Shown here piece after piece: positions 28,636-38,634 of a stretch of DNA of 64,000 nt. Positions within the stretch are counted from its first letter, which is position 1. Every line of letters begins with the position of its first letter. A program made the position numbers and the translations under genes. The stretch is from contig NZ_CP012996.1 in assembly GCF_001412655.1 (NCBI RefSeq), positions 4,712,001 through 4,776,000 on the forward strand, read 5' to 3'. Origin of the DNA: Pedobacter sp. PACM 27299. Its GTDB lineage: Bacteria > Bacteroidota > Bacteroidia > Sphingobacteriales > Sphingobacteriaceae. The notes beneath the pieces are model-generated. The model was not told the origin of the DNA. It worked only from the letters and a program-made list of their open reading frames with translations, and did no database searches.

Positions 28636-29961
28636 TTATTCGATGGAAATTGTGCGTATGCGACGGTTAATTAGATCAGCAACATAGAAAGTACCAGTGG
28701 TGGAATCGTAGATGATCCCATAAGGCTGATCAAACTGTGCATCCCTAAGTGCACCATCTGCGTATCCGGCACTGCGAGGCCTGCCTGCAAAAGTGCTGAC
28801 CACTCCCTGAGGAGTGATTTTACGGATGCAATGGTTAAATATATCGGCGACATAGAAATTGTCATTTTCATCGAATGCGCCTTGATGCGGCTGGTCAAAC
28901 CTAGCGTCTACACCTACCCCATCATTATGCCCTGCACGCCCTCTGCCCCCCACAAAATGTACGGGAGCCTCCAGTTTTCTGGTCTGTCGGTTATACCTGG
29001 ATTTCAAAATATAATGCTGATTAACGACCACGATATAAGCGAAATCCCCGCTTGGCGCAAACTGAATGTTGAACTCCCAGTTGTTATCGTCTACACGGAA
29101 AAGCAGCTCTGAAGCATTATTTTCCTTGTTCCATTTAAATACCTCGCCTTTTTCATAACTGTTATAAAAAAAGTCTCCGGTCTGAGGATGTGCAGCACCC
29201 CCATTAGTAGTTTTATTATAAATCAAAGAGTTCCATTCGGTAAAACCAGAAGCCGGTGTCAAAGCAGCCGTACTCAAGCCCCTTTCATCCCATTGATCAT
29301 TGGTCACATACAAGGTATCCCAGGTTGGACTAAAGGAAAGTGTTCTTGGTCTGTCCATGCCTTTACCCGTCCTGAACAAGGTCTTCACCTCCTTTTTTGC
29401 CATATCAATAAAGCGTAATCCCCTGCGCTGCTCAATCAGATAGATATTTTTATGCTGATCAAAGGTCATCCAGTAAGGTTCTTCAAACTGCGCTTTATCA
29501 AAGGTTCCATCTACAATAGCGGTCCTTCCATCTTTATCGGTAAAGCCCACCAGGGTGCTCACCGCCGGCATAAAAATATACTTGAATTCGTTCTTGGAAA
29601 TGATTTCCTGAACCTGATCGCCATTGCCTACCTCGATCCTTACCGGGCCTATATTTGCACGGGATGGTACCAGGACGTATAATGCGGAGGTACTTGCACC
29701 CACCAATGGCGCACGCTTATTATTGATGAATACTTTAATCAAAGAAGTATCACTTCCGAAGTTATTTCCTTCGATCACCATTTGTGTGCCCACTCCCCCG
29801 CTATCGGGAAGGAAACGTGACAATTCAATTGGTTTATTTGGATCGTAGACCTGGACAGCAGGTTCAGTGTCCTTCTTGCATCCCCAGAGGAAAAACAGGA
29901 GTACAAGACAAAAAAGGCATAGCTTGATATGCACTTTTAAGTAGGTAAAAATTTTATTCAT
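28636..29961 (-). CDS. TIG-NHL lipoprotein, first gene of the alpha-mannoside operon
   Basis: A 441-residue lipoprotein (lipobox LWGC) with an IPT/TIG immunoglobulin-like domain at about 48-125 (FLPDSGGVGTQMVIEGNNFG) and then NHL-type propeller repeats filling the rest. The last two repeats are clear (GHNDGVGVDARFDQPHQGAF followed by NDNFYVADIFNHCIRKI; then GYADGALRDAQFDQPYGIIY). It precedes susC by 18 bases. In related loci this architecture takes the place of a surface glycan-binding protein. The propeller could hold ligand or dock on the SusCD complex. It has no catalytic motif. Confidence 0.88.
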   Translation of the reverse strand: MNKIFTYLKVHIKLCLFCLVLLFFLWGCKKDTEPAVQVYDPNKPIELSRFLPDSGGVGTQMVIEGNNFGSDTSLIKVFINNKRAPLVGASTSALYVLVPSRANIGPVRIEVGNGDQVQEIISKNEFKYIFMPAVSTLVGFTDKDGRTAIVDGTFDKAQFEEPYWMTFDQHKNIYLIEQRRGLRFIDMAKKEVKTLFRTGKGMDRPRTLSFSPTWDTLYVTNDQWDERGLSTAALTPASGFTEWNSLIYNKTTNGGAAHPQTGDFFYNSYEKGEVFKWNKENNASELLFRVDDNNWEFNIQFAPSGDFAYIVVVNQHYILKSRYNRQTRKLEAPVHFVGGRGRAGHNDGVGVDARFDQPHQGAFDENDNFYVADIFNHCIRKITPQGVVSTFAGRPRSAGYADGALRDAQFDQPYGIIYDSTTGTFYVADLINRRIRTISIE

Positions 29962-30396
29962 AATTGTTTATTTGGTTTAAAATTTGGTTCGCTAAATGAC
30001 AGTCCACATCCCGCAGAATTTGTGCAATACAAATCCTGACGACCTGTAAGAGACCATCGATTAACATTTAAAATGAAACGCAAAATTTGTTTTGCGCAGA
30101 CTAAAGGAGGCTTAGCCTGCTAAGTTGAATTCCCGAAATTAGAGTTGATGTTCATGGTCTGTTTTGGCTTGGTTTATATATTTGGTTATTCTTTTGAATT
30201 CAACTTAATCTTGGCAACGGAAATCATTAAAACATGATGAACTGTGTTCATCTAAACAATATGAATTTGAGCAGCTTTTTAGGACTGCTCAGTAGGATGA
30301 ATACTCTTTATTACAATGATGTTGTACTCCTGTTATTTTGTACAACTTTTATTTTTTATAACTGTTACTTTTTACAACTTTTACTAATGATGACTG
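29962..30396. promoter_or_regulatory. 435-base upstream region of the alpha-mannoside operon
   Basis: The spacer lies between the stop of a DUF4965 gene (30397) and the start of the TIG-NHL gene, both on the minus strand, so it should hold the operon promoter and long leader. The part at 30300-30396 is strongly T-rich on the plus strand, with several near-repeats of TTTTTACAACTTTTA. At 30285-30295 is CTGCTCAGTAG, closely matched by CTGCTCAGCAG in front of the third susC (55045-55055). No protein-like frame was seen. Confidence 0.5.
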
Positions 30397-32889
30397 CTAT
30401 TTTGTGTTACTATGGTTCTCTTGTTGCTGATTCCACTGGCTTTCCAATAGCTTGATAAAATAGCCTCCTACCACACTCCTTGCCGTAAAATTCTGACGAA
30501 GCGCATCTGTTGTCCCATGCCAGTCGCTCAGTGGAGAACGCGAAGGTGTTTCTATCGCATACAAGTAAATCGGATCGATGAAAGCTTCAAAATCAGCCCG
30601 GTTATCGGCCAGTACAGAGGTCCAGATCACCCAATCAGATTTAGTATAGGATTTGCGGCTATCCAGTGGTAAACCATACTTATTTTGTTTACCTAGATAA
30701 TACTTCACTTCCTTCTCATAAACCGTTTTAGGAAATAGATCAAGACCTAATAACTTATCCCATACTAAATTATACTTCTGACTCCAGGTATCTTTTTGAC
30801 CAAAAGCCAGGCTATAATGATCGCCATCATCTGCCAGCTCCATCCATTTTTTAGCCATTTCTTTAGCCATGCTGGTATACTTCGCCGCAGTTGCGGTTTC
30901 TCCCATTTGCTGTGCCATCCAGCCATAAGAACCTAAAGCCACAATCGCTTTCGCGGATAAATTTGCATTTCTATTCAGGTGACCTGCAAAATCATCTGTA
31001 CACAATTGATTTCCAGGATCAAAACCTTCTTTACTCAGGTATTCAGCCCAGGTCGTTAAAGTTGCCCAATGTTTTTTCGCATATTCTGGATTGCCTTCTG
31101 CTTTTACAGTTGCCGCAGTAATGATGATCATATTCCCAGCTTCTTCTACCGGCATGTCTTCCCCGTAAGTCTGACCATTTGCTAAAGGATAAGTGCCTAA
31201 ATCATGTGCAGGATAAGGTTTTTTCCACCTGCCGCTTTCAGAATATTCGAACATACCATTCAACAAACCTTTCACTAATTCCGGGTTATAAGCCAGAAAT
31301 AAAGGCGCAGATGGATAGGTAAGATCCACAGTGTAAATAGAGCCGTTACTGTAGTTCTCTTTCGACATAAACAGCAATTCTCCCTTCGGACTTATCACTA
31401 GTTTATGCGCAGAAATCGCTTGTCTGTAGGCAAGAACGCATAAACCTGCATACTTCTCTCCTCCGGATTTAACCGCAGCAGTATACATCTGGGTATCGAA
31501 AGCATTACATTTTTCCAGGATCTGCGCATACTCATTGGCAGATTTTTGAAGCATAGCAGCAAAAGTCGTTTTGCCATCATTCGTCCAGTAGGCTTTCAGG
31601 TTTTCACCGAAATACTGTATCGATTCCAGGTCCTCATAAGCCAGCATCACAAACTGTTGTTTTGCCTTATCTTCTACCTGACCAAAATCCAGCACCGTAT
31701 TCAGCGCATACTTTGTTCCTTTCACTCTATTGGTATTTATAGCTTTACTACCGGATTGAAATAAAGCAGGACTAGCGGAAGATTTAGCAATAAACTGCGT
31801 ACTCTTTTGGGATTGAGGTACCGCTACATAGACATACCCCCAGTCGATCCGCACATTATCGCCACTTTTTTGCAGCACCGGCTGAGAAGTTGTTCCAGCT
31901 TTCAAAACCGACAATCCAGGAACCTTTAACGATTGGGCTTCAATTTCCTGAGCAGGTGTATGTACCGCCAGATCCGAGGAAGCAGCAAAAAGAATTTTCA
32001 CCTGATGCTTCTTTTTATCATTGGATTTAACGCGGTAAGTCAGGTAAGAAACAGGTCTGGAGATCAAGTCCAGATGATCCATCAACAATGGAGAAGTAAA
32101 GGCAAGCTCTAAATCAACACCGCCAGCTTTAAATGAATACGTAGTCTGGGTTGCTTTTACCATTCTGCTGGTCTGTGTGGCCAAGGCAACTTTAGGGTTG
32201 TTTGCAGGATCATCTGTGGAAAGCCCAACATCCAGCCATTGTCCACCAGCTGTGTTTTCAATGTGGACGGCCAAAACATTGTTTCCTTTTTTCAGGCTTT
32301 TCAATGCAGCTCCTTTTATAGGCACATATACATACTTACCTTCCGTGAAACCTATTTTCTTCAAGACCTCCTGGCCGTTTAAATAGACAGCCACATTGTC
32401 ATCATGGTTGATTTTAAGGTATAATACCTTTGGAATTTCGGCACCAAGCTGAAAATCTCTAATTGCCCAAAGGTGTCTGCTTTTCCATTCCGTTCCTGCC
32501 TCATCAGGACGGTCGCCAAAAGGCGCCGCACCTGATTTCCAGCCGGAAGCGTCAAAGTTAAGGTCATTCCAATTCGATTTTGGCGCAGTTTCCGTATAAC
32601 GGAAGGTATAAGGCTTTTCATCTGCAGCAGCCAATATGGTTTTATAAGTCCTCTCGGAATGCCCCATGAAATTATAGGACTTTCCATCCACCTGAATCAG
32701 CCCGCTCAATGCTTGTTCCGCACCTGTCCAGTGTGAAGTTGCGGATTGGGTCAGCTGATCGGTAGTAGACCAGATGCTGAAATAAGGATCGTGAGTAATT
32801 AAAGGGTATGCCGGGGCCTTACGCTGCTGTGCCTGAGCAGATACCAGCGTAAGTCCTAGAGTTATAAAGGTTAAAATTTGACGAATCAT
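30397..32889 (-). CDS. DUF4964/DUF5127/DUF4965/DUF1793 'glutaminase-like' exported protein, paralog 1
   Basis: 830 residues from the ATG at 32889; a Met seven codons upstream is possible, and both leave a signal peptide ending SAQA. The order is an N-terminal DUF4964 segment (YPLITHDPYFSIWS), then a galactose-binding-like beta-sandwich at about 80-220 (NDLNFDASGWKSGAAPFG, VAVYLNGQEVL). DUF5127/DUF4965 regions follow (YGEDMPVEEAGNMIIITAA, DDFAGHLNRNANLSAKA), and the end is DUF1793-like (RSPLSDWHGTTDALRQNFTA). The family name comes from a fungal glutaminase, but the fold is an (alpha/alpha)6 toroid typical of glycosidases. In a glycan locus a glycoside hydrolase activity is at least as likely. 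It is the third gene of an operon starting at 36601. Confidence 0.87.
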   Translation of the reverse strand: MIRQILTFITLGLTLVSAQAQQRKAPAYPLITHDPYFSIWSTTDQLTQSATSHWTGAEQALSGLIQVDGKSYNFMGHSERTYKTILAAADEKPYTFRYTETAPKSNWNDLNFDASGWKSGAAPFGDRPDEAGTEWKSRHLWAIRDFQLGAEIPKVLYLKINHDDNVAVYLNGQEVLKKIGFTEGKYVYVPIKGAALKSLKKGNNVLAVHIENTAGGQWLDVGLSTDDPANNPKVALATQTSRMVKATQTTYSFKAGGVDLELAFTSPLLMDHLDLISRPVSYLTYRVKSNDKKKHQVKILFAASSDLAVHTPAQEIEAQSLKVPGLSVLKAGTTSQPVLQKSGDNVRIDWGYVYVAVPQSQKSTQFIAKSSASPALFQSGSKAINTNRVKGTKYALNTVLDFGQVEDKAKQQFVMLAYEDLESIQYFGENLKAYWTNDGKTTFAAMLQKSANEYAQILEKCNAFDTQMYTAAVKSGGEKYAGLCVLAYRQAISAHKLVISPKGELLFMSKENYSNGSIYTVDLTYPSAPLFLAYNPELVKGLLNGMFEYSESGRWKKPYPAHDLGTYPLANGQTYGEDMPVEEAGNMIIITAATVKAEGNPEYAKKHWATLTTWAEYLSKEGFDPGNQLCTDDFAGHLNRNANLSAKAIVALGSYGWMAQQMGETATAAKYTSMAKEMAKKWMELADDGDHYSLAFGQKDTWSQKYNLVWDKLLGLDLFPKTVYEKEVKYYLGKQNKYGLPLDSRKSYTKSDWVIWTSVLADNRADFEAFIDPIYLYAIETPSRSPLSDWHGTTDALRQNFTARSVVGGYFIKLLESQWNQQQENHSNTK

Positions 32890-32945
32890 ATAAATAGGGG
32901 ATCTTTTCAATTTGATTGGATACGGAAATGAATTGGATACGGATG

Positions 32946-34139
32946 TTATTTAGCGACCGAGAATTGATAAATGGACTGGCTCTGATAAGTTTCGCCTGGT
33001 TTCAATACTGTCGTCGGAAAGGACGGATGATTTGGGCTATCAGGAAAATGCTGCGTTTCCAAAGCAAAAGCCGTTCTGAAATCATCTTTATGATTTCCTT
33101 TCATGGTATTTTTACTTTGCATAAAATTCCCGCTGTAAAACTGCAGACCCGGCTGATCGGTATATACGCGCATCAAAATCCCGGTTTTATTGCCAGTCAC
33201 CACAGCCACAGCATCATTCGCCCCATGCGGATTCAACACAAAATTATGGTCATATCCCTTTCCATTATCCAATTGAACGTTTTTAATCTCAATATCCTTT
33301 CCTATAGTTTTAGGTTTTGTAAAATCAAAGGGCGTACCTTTTACACCCTCTATTTTTCCAGATGGAATTAACGTGGAATCAACCGGAGTATATTTATCTG
33401 CATTGATTTCAAGCAAATGATTTAATATACTTCCGCTCGCTGAGCCATTCAAATTGAAAAATGCATGGTTGGTTAAATTGACAACCGTCTTTTTATCGGT
33501 GGTCGCTTTGTAATTGATTTTAAGGGCATTGTCGTCGGTTAAAGTATAAGTTACCGTCACCTTCAGATTTCCAGGAAAGCCTTCTTCCATATCTTTTGAT
33601 AAGTACTGCAGTTCTAAAGTTTGTGCATCTGGCTGTGTGGCTTCCCAAACTACATCCTGATACCCTTTTTTTCCGCCATGTAAAGTATTCAGCCCATTAT
33701 TGGTGAAAATTTGATAGGCTTTCCCGTCCAGGGTAAACTTTCCTTTCGCAATCCGGTTGCCATAGCGACCGATCGTAGCGCCAAAATAAGGCTCTGTAGA
33801 ATTCTGGTAGCCATCAATACTGTCAAATCCAGCCACTACATCCACTAATTTCCCCTCTTTGTCCGGAACAAATAGTCCAACCAGCCGGCCACCAAAATTG
33901 GTGACCAGCGCTTTTGAACCAAACTTATTTTTAAGACTGTACAGGCGAACCGGTTTACCGTCTATTTCTTTTTCAAAGTTTTTAGCTGCGATACTTGTCG
34001 TATCTGTAAGGCCTTGACTTGTGGTATCTGAAACGCCTTGATTTCCTGCAGACTTTTGCGAATTCATAGTACAGGAAGATGCAAAGAGCATCGTGCCTAG
34101 CGCTAAAGCTGGAATAGTTTTATTTATATATGCTTTCAT
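32946..34139 (-). CDS. galM: Aldose 1-epimerase (mutarotase) lipoprotein
   Basis: A 397-residue GalM-like protein with a lipoprotein signal (lipobox ASSC) and a Ser/Thr-rich linker before the beta-sandwich. Family motifs are GRYGNRIAKGKFTLDG, NGLNTLHGG, TNHAFFNLNG (catalytic His225), KGYDHNFVLN and FALETQHFPDSPNHP (catalytic Glu361). It interconverts alpha and beta anomers of free hexoses, here probably in the periplasm or on the membrane surface right after sugar release. Its ATG overlaps the TAA of the preceding DUF4965 gene by one base (TAATG), a sign of translational coupling. It lies between two DUF4965 paralogs. Confidence 0.94.
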   Translation of the reverse strand: MKAYINKTIPALALGTMLFASSCTMNSQKSAGNQGVSDTTSQGLTDTTSIAAKNFEKEIDGKPVRLYSLKNKFGSKALVTNFGGRLVGLFVPDKEGKLVDVVAGFDSIDGYQNSTEPYFGATIGRYGNRIAKGKFTLDGKAYQIFTNNGLNTLHGGKKGYQDVVWEATQPDAQTLELQYLSKDMEEGFPGNLKVTVTYTLTDDNALKINYKATTDKKTVVNLTNHAFFNLNGSASGSILNHLLEINADKYTPVDSTLIPSGKIEGVKGTPFDFTKPKTIGKDIEIKNVQLDNGKGYDHNFVLNPHGANDAVAVVTGNKTGILMRVYTDQPGLQFYSGNFMQSKNTMKGNHKDDFRTAFALETQHFPDSPNHPSFPTTVLKPGETYQSQSIYQFSVAK

Positions 34140-36601
34140 TACCTTTTATTTAACTTATCATCCAATAATTTCATAGAATATCCACCCACTACACTACGTG
34201 CCTGGAAGCCAACTTGTTTTCCGTCTGTAGTCTCATGCCAGTCGCTCATTGGCACCCTGTCTGTAGTTTCAACTGCAAACTTGTATATCGGATTGACCAG
34301 CTGATCAAAATCAGCTTTGTTGTCTGTCAATGTTGCCGTCCAGATGATCCAGTCTGATTTGGTATAGGTCCTGCGACTGTCCAAAGGCAAGCCGTAAGCT
34401 TGTTGCTGTTTCAGGTAAAACTTGATTTCTTTGTCATAAACAGCCTTAGGGAAAATATCCAGCTTCAGAACTTTGTCCCATACCAGGTTGTACTTTTGGC
34501 TCCAGCTGTCTTTGTTGTCAAAAGTCAGGGCGTAATGGTCTCCGGCATCAGCCATCTGCATCCATTTTTGCGCCATTTCTTTGGCCATATTTTTATACTT
34601 CGCTGCGATCTCCGTTTTTCCTAATTGTTCCGCAAGCATGCCATAACTGCCCAGGGCAACGATCGCTTTAACCGATAAATTGGCATTACGCGCCAGGTGA
34701 CCCGCAAAATCATCCGTACAAAGTTGATTGGCAGGATCAAATCCTTCTTTACTCAGGTAATCTGCCCAGATGCTCAGCGTTTCCCAGTGTTTTTTTGCGT
34801 ACTCCGCATTGCCTTCCACTTTGGCAAGGGCAGCAGTTAAAATGATCATGTTTCCAGACTCTTCTACCGGCATATCTTCGCCGTAAGTTTGTCCGTTTCC
34901 TAATGGATAAGTACCGATATCATGCGCTGCATAAGGCTTTTTCCATCGGCCGCTTTCACTATAATAAAAAATACCGTTCATCATGCCTTTCAGCAATTCT
35001 GGATTATAAACCAGGAATAATGGTGCAGAAGGATACGTGATATCTACCGTATTGATAGAGCCGTTACTAAAGTTCTCTTTCGAAAGAAAAAGCAATTCCC
35101 CATCCGGGCTTTTCACTAATTTATGAGCAGAAATCGCCTGTCTATAAGCCAATACACAAAGTTTCGCGTATTTTTCGCCCCCGGCATCCAATACACTTTT
35201 GTACATCGAAGCATCAAACTCATCACATCTTTTCAGGAGTTGTTTGTAGCTATCGGCAGCAATGACCAATTCATTTTCGAAAGTCTTATCCCCATTGGTA
35301 TTCCAGTAGGCTTTCAGGTTTTTACCAAAAAACTGAACCGATTCCAGGTCGTCATAACCAAGCATCACATATTGTTCTTTTGGGGTACTTCCTACCTGTC
35401 CGAAAGAAAGCTGAGTACTCAATGATAATTTAGTGCCAATAGCAGAAGTTGATTTAGCGGTTTGATTAGGGTTCACAAAAGCATCAACCGCATCTTTTAA
35501 AGGCAATACATATTGACTGCTCGAAGCTCCGGTAGGGGTAGCTACATATAAATAACCCCAATCTATTCTAAGGTCGTCACCAGCTCTGCTCATGATCTTC
35601 TGATCCACAGTTCCTGCTTTCAATACCGAAAGGCCTTTTGCATTTGCCTTAGATACTTTTACCTTTTGTCCGGTAGTATTCACGGCAAGATTGGTGGAAG
35701 CATTAAAAAGTACGGCTACCTGATGCTGCTTCTTATCATTTGATTTTACACGATAAGTAATATAAGAGATTGGTCTGGAGATCAAATTCAAATCATCCAT
35801 CAATAATGGAGAACTGAAGGTTAAAGAAAGGTCTACCCCTCCTGCTTTGAAATCATAACTGGTTTGCGTGGCAGTGATGTCTGCCCGCTTCTGCTCTGCC
35901 ATTAAAATTGGTTTTACCGCCGGAGCAGAAGAAATCAACCCGGCATCCAGCCAGGCGTCACCAATGGTATTTTTAATATGGATAGCCAGTACATTTTTAC
36001 CTTTTTTAAGGTTTTTCAGTACCGCGCCTTTTAAAGGGATATAGGAAAAGCGGTTGCTGGTCCATCCGATAAAGCTATAAATCAAATCACCATTCAGGAA
36101 AACTTCTACGTTATCATCGTGGTTCAGTTTTAAAGTCAAGTCTTTTAAGGCAGGATCTTTGAGTTCAAAAGTTCTCCTTACCCATAATTCTTTGGTGGTC
36201 CAGGCGGTCTTTGCACCATTCCTCAAATCACCAAATGGTGCTCCGGCAGTTTTCCAGCCAGCAGCATTAAAATCAATACTTTTCCAATTTGCAGCCGGTG
36301 CAAATTCCGTATAGCTGAACTGATAATCTGCATCATCAGAGGTAGCCAGCACATTGGTATAAGGTTTAGACGCTGCGCCTAAAAAACTGTAAGGAACGCC
36401 GTCAACTTTAATAATTCCCGTTAAGGATTGTTCTGTACCTGTCCAGTGTTTGGTAACAGAGGAATTTACCTGATCCGTGACAGACCAGACGCTAAAATAA
36501 GGATCGTGTGTAATTAAAGGATAGGATGGGGCAATGCGTTCCTGAGCGGAAGCATTCCACAGCATAGCCGATAAACCTAAAGTCATCAATATTCGTTTCA
36601 T
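34139..36601 (-). CDS. DUF4964/DUF5127/DUF4965/DUF1793 'glutaminase-like' exported protein, paralog 2
   Basis: An 820-residue protein with signal peptide (ending NASA) and the same domain order as the gene at 30397-32889: YPLITHDPYFSVWS, galactose-binding-like sandwich (AANWKSIDFNAAGWKTAGAP, VEVFLNGDLIYSF), YGEDMPVEESGNMIILTAA, DDFAGHLARNANLSVKA and SARSVVGGY-like end (QARSVVGGYSMKLL). Identity to the other copy is high across the full length, so the pair arose by duplication. The start codon is preceded by a 33-base TA repeat 43-75 bases upstream that could affect promoter spacing. It is the first gene of the three-gene unit with galM and paralog 1. Confidence 0.88.
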   Translation of the reverse strand: MKRILMTLGLSAMLWNASAQERIAPSYPLITHDPYFSVWSVTDQVNSSVTKHWTGTEQSLTGIIKVDGVPYSFLGAASKPYTNVLATSDDADYQFSYTEFAPAANWKSIDFNAAGWKTAGAPFGDLRNGAKTAWTTKELWVRRTFELKDPALKDLTLKLNHDDNVEVFLNGDLIYSFIGWTSNRFSYIPLKGAVLKNLKKGKNVLAIHIKNTIGDAWLDAGLISSAPAVKPILMAEQKRADITATQTSYDFKAGGVDLSLTFSSPLLMDDLNLISRPISYITYRVKSNDKKQHQVAVLFNASTNLAVNTTGQKVKVSKANAKGLSVLKAGTVDQKIMSRAGDDLRIDWGYLYVATPTGASSSQYVLPLKDAVDAFVNPNQTAKSTSAIGTKLSLSTQLSFGQVGSTPKEQYVMLGYDDLESVQFFGKNLKAYWNTNGDKTFENELVIAADSYKQLLKRCDEFDASMYKSVLDAGGEKYAKLCVLAYRQAISAHKLVKSPDGELLFLSKENFSNGSINTVDITYPSAPLFLVYNPELLKGMMNGIFYYSESGRWKKPYAAHDIGTYPLGNGQTYGEDMPVEESGNMIILTAALAKVEGNAEYAKKHWETLSIWADYLSKEGFDPANQLCTDDFAGHLARNANLSVKAIVALGSYGMLAEQLGKTEIAAKYKNMAKEMAQKWMQMADAGDHYALTFDNKDSWSQKYNLVWDKVLKLDIFPKAVYDKEIKFYLKQQQAYGLPLDSRRTYTKSDWIIWTATLTDNKADFDQLVNPIYKFAVETTDRVPMSDWHETTDGKQVGFQARSVVGGYSMKLLDDKLNKR

Positions 36602-36638
36602 ATATTTTGTGGTGTGTTTGTGTGTTTTATATTTTCCG

Positions 36639-36678
<40 letters not shown>

Positions 36679-36801
36679 AAACGTATAGATACATAAACAC
36701 AAGATGTCTTGATAGGCAATCCTGTGTTTACATTTCAGCCCTTTACGCCGTATTTCTGCATGCTAACCTCTATTTTCTAAGTTTTGGCTTTAGTTTATAA
36801 A

Positions 36802-38634
36802 TTAAGGCTTAACCAAATACAGCCTATCGTTTGCAGTTTTGATTTTTGCTTCAGGGAGTTTTAAGATTCTATCGTAGGTCATCAGCCCATTTGTTTCCTG
36901 CTCCACATCGGTGGTCTGTGTATATACCGCAGCCGACAATCCTTTTTTGATTAAACCTTCCAGGCTTCTGATAAAGGAATCATACTTTTCGAAAAGTTCA
37001 TCCGCAGTTTTAAATGACTGGTATCCCCAGTTGTCTTTATCCTTCCAGGTATGCCCTGCTACTGGCAAGCCCAACCCGCCAAATTCTCCGAGAACAATTG
37101 CATGTGTAGTCCCAAAAAGGTCTGGTCTTGGCATTTTTGGTTCTGGATAATGGTGTAAATCGACGATATCTCCAGTGATGACGTGATTGCCGCCACTTGC
37201 ACTATTCACCAATCTGGAAGGATCTTTTTTCTTGGTCCATTCTGCAATTTCCTTCGTTTTAAATTGTCCCCATGCTTCATTGAATGGCGTCCAAACTACA
37301 ATTGAAGGGAAATTATGAAGGTCCTCCATGATTTTACTCCATTCTTTGCGGTACATGGCTTCTGATGCTGGACTCCGGTCTTTATCCGTTCCTCCCATTG
37401 TGCCCAGATTCGGTTCCCAATGGTTTCCAAGATCGCCGCTCGGCATATCCTGCCATACCAGCATCCCCAGCTTATCACATTCGTAATACCACCTGGCCGG
37501 TTCTACTTTAATGTGCTTGCGAATCATATTAAAGCCCATTTCTTTGGTTTTTATGATGTCGAAAATCAAGGCTTCTACTGTAGGCGCAGTATATAAACCA
37601 TCTGGCCACCAACCCTGATCTAATGGACCATATTGGAATACAAATTCATTGTTCAGCAACATCCTTTCAATGCCATGCTGATCCTTGGCCATAGATGATT
37701 TACGCATGGCGAAATAACTACCAACCTGATCAATCACTTTTCCTTTACGGAGCAATTCAATTTTTAAATCATATAAGAAAGGGCTTGTTGTAGACCATAA
37801 TTTTGGGTTTTCTATCGCTAAAACCACCTCTTCATTAATATCGGCTTCCTTTTTAGCGACTTCATTTTTACCATCAAATGCAGTAATTCTGACCTGATCC
37901 CCTGCTTGTGCAGCCGCAACATTTACATTTACTGAAAGTGTTTTTGCATCAATATCCGGAGTATGTTTTGTAGAAATCAAATGTGTTTTTGGAACGCTTT
38001 CCAGCCAAACGGTCTGCCAGATACCGGTAACAGGAGTATACCAGATTCCTTCTGGCTTTCTCACCTGCTTCCCTCTTGGCTGCGGCCCTTCATCTGTAGG
38101 ATCCCAAACGCGTACTTTTATTTCCTGTGTACCGCTTTTCTTAAGCAGGCTGCTGATGTTAAAAGTAAATGGATCGAAACCACCTTCGTGCTTTCCTGCG
38201 CTTTTGCCATTCACAAAAACCTCAGCCTGCCAGTCTACTGCACCGAAATGCAACAACACTTCTTTATTTTTCATATTGGCAGGAATGGTAATGTGATGCT
38301 TATACCACAATACACTGTCTTTACCTACCGTTTTTCCTACGCCTGACAATGCTGATTCTACTGCAAAAGGGACAAGGATACTGCCTTGATATTTAACCGG
38401 ATCATTTTGATCTTTTGGAGTAATCGCATAACTCCAAAGGCCATTCAGGTTTTTCCAGTTTTCTGAACGAACCAATTGAGGGCGGGGATAATCCGGCAAG
38501 GGAGCTTTCGGATTAACCTTTTCCGCCCAAGGGGTTGTTATTTTATCTTTAATTAATGTCCAATTTTTTTCTTGCGCAGGCAAGGAGGAATAGCTCAGCA
38601 CCAAAAGCAGTGCGCCGGATAGTAGTCTCTTCAT
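36802..38634 (-). CDS. GH2 family glycoside hydrolase (beta-galactosidase/beta-glucuronidase/beta-mannosidase type)
   Basis: 610 residues from the ATG at 38634 (a start three codons earlier is possible), with signal peptide ending SLPAQ. The three GH2 domains are present. The sugar-binding domain is about 40-215 (LVRSENWKNLNGLWSYAI, WYKHHITIPANM, FVNGKSAGKHEGGFDPF), the Ig-like domain about 215-320, and the TIM barrel the remainder. The acid/base is Glu453 (TPFNEAWGQF) and the nucleophile Glu517 (VLGEFGGLG). It is shorter than LacZ and close to the many secreted 600-residue GH2 enzymes of Bacteroidota. Substrate specificity is uncertain. Beta-mannosidase, -galactosidase or -glucuronidase are all open. 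Confidence 0.92.
   Translation of the reverse strand: MKRLLSGALLLVLSYSSLPAQEKNWTLIKDKITTPWAEKVNPKAPLPDYPRPQLVRSENWKNLNGLWSYAITPKDQNDPVKYQGSILVPFAVESALSGVGKTVGKDSVLWYKHHITIPANMKNKEVLLHFGAVDWQAEVFVNGKSAGKHEGGFDPFTFNISSLLKKSGTQEIKVRVWDPTDEGPQPRGKQVRKPEGIWYTPVTGIWQTVWLESVPKTHLISTKHTPDIDAKTLSVNVNVAAAQAGDQVRITAFDGKNEVAKKEADINEEVVLAIENPKLWSTTSPFLYDLKIELLRKGKVIDQVGSYFAMRKSSMAKDQHGIERMLLNNEFVFQYGPLDQGWWPDGLYTAPTVEALIFDIIKTKEMGFNMIRKHIKVEPARWYYECDKLGMLVWQDMPSGDLGNHWEPNLGTMGGTDKDRSPASEAMYRKEWSKIMEDLHNFPSIVVWTPFNEAWGQFKTKEIAEWTKKKDPSRLVNSASGGNHVITGDIVDLHHYPEPKMPRPDLFGTTHAIVLGEFGGLGLPVAGHTWKDKDNWGYQSFKTADELFEKYDSFIRSLEGLIKKGLSAAVYTQTTDVEQETNGLMTYDRILKLPEAKIKTANDRLYLVKP

Noticed and set aside
30234..30455. 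Plus-strand frame of 73 codons in the spacer before the TIG-NHL operon
   Set aside because: The product is Leu/Phe/Tyr-rich only because of T-rich DNA, has no clear ribosome site, and overlaps the 3' end of a real gene.
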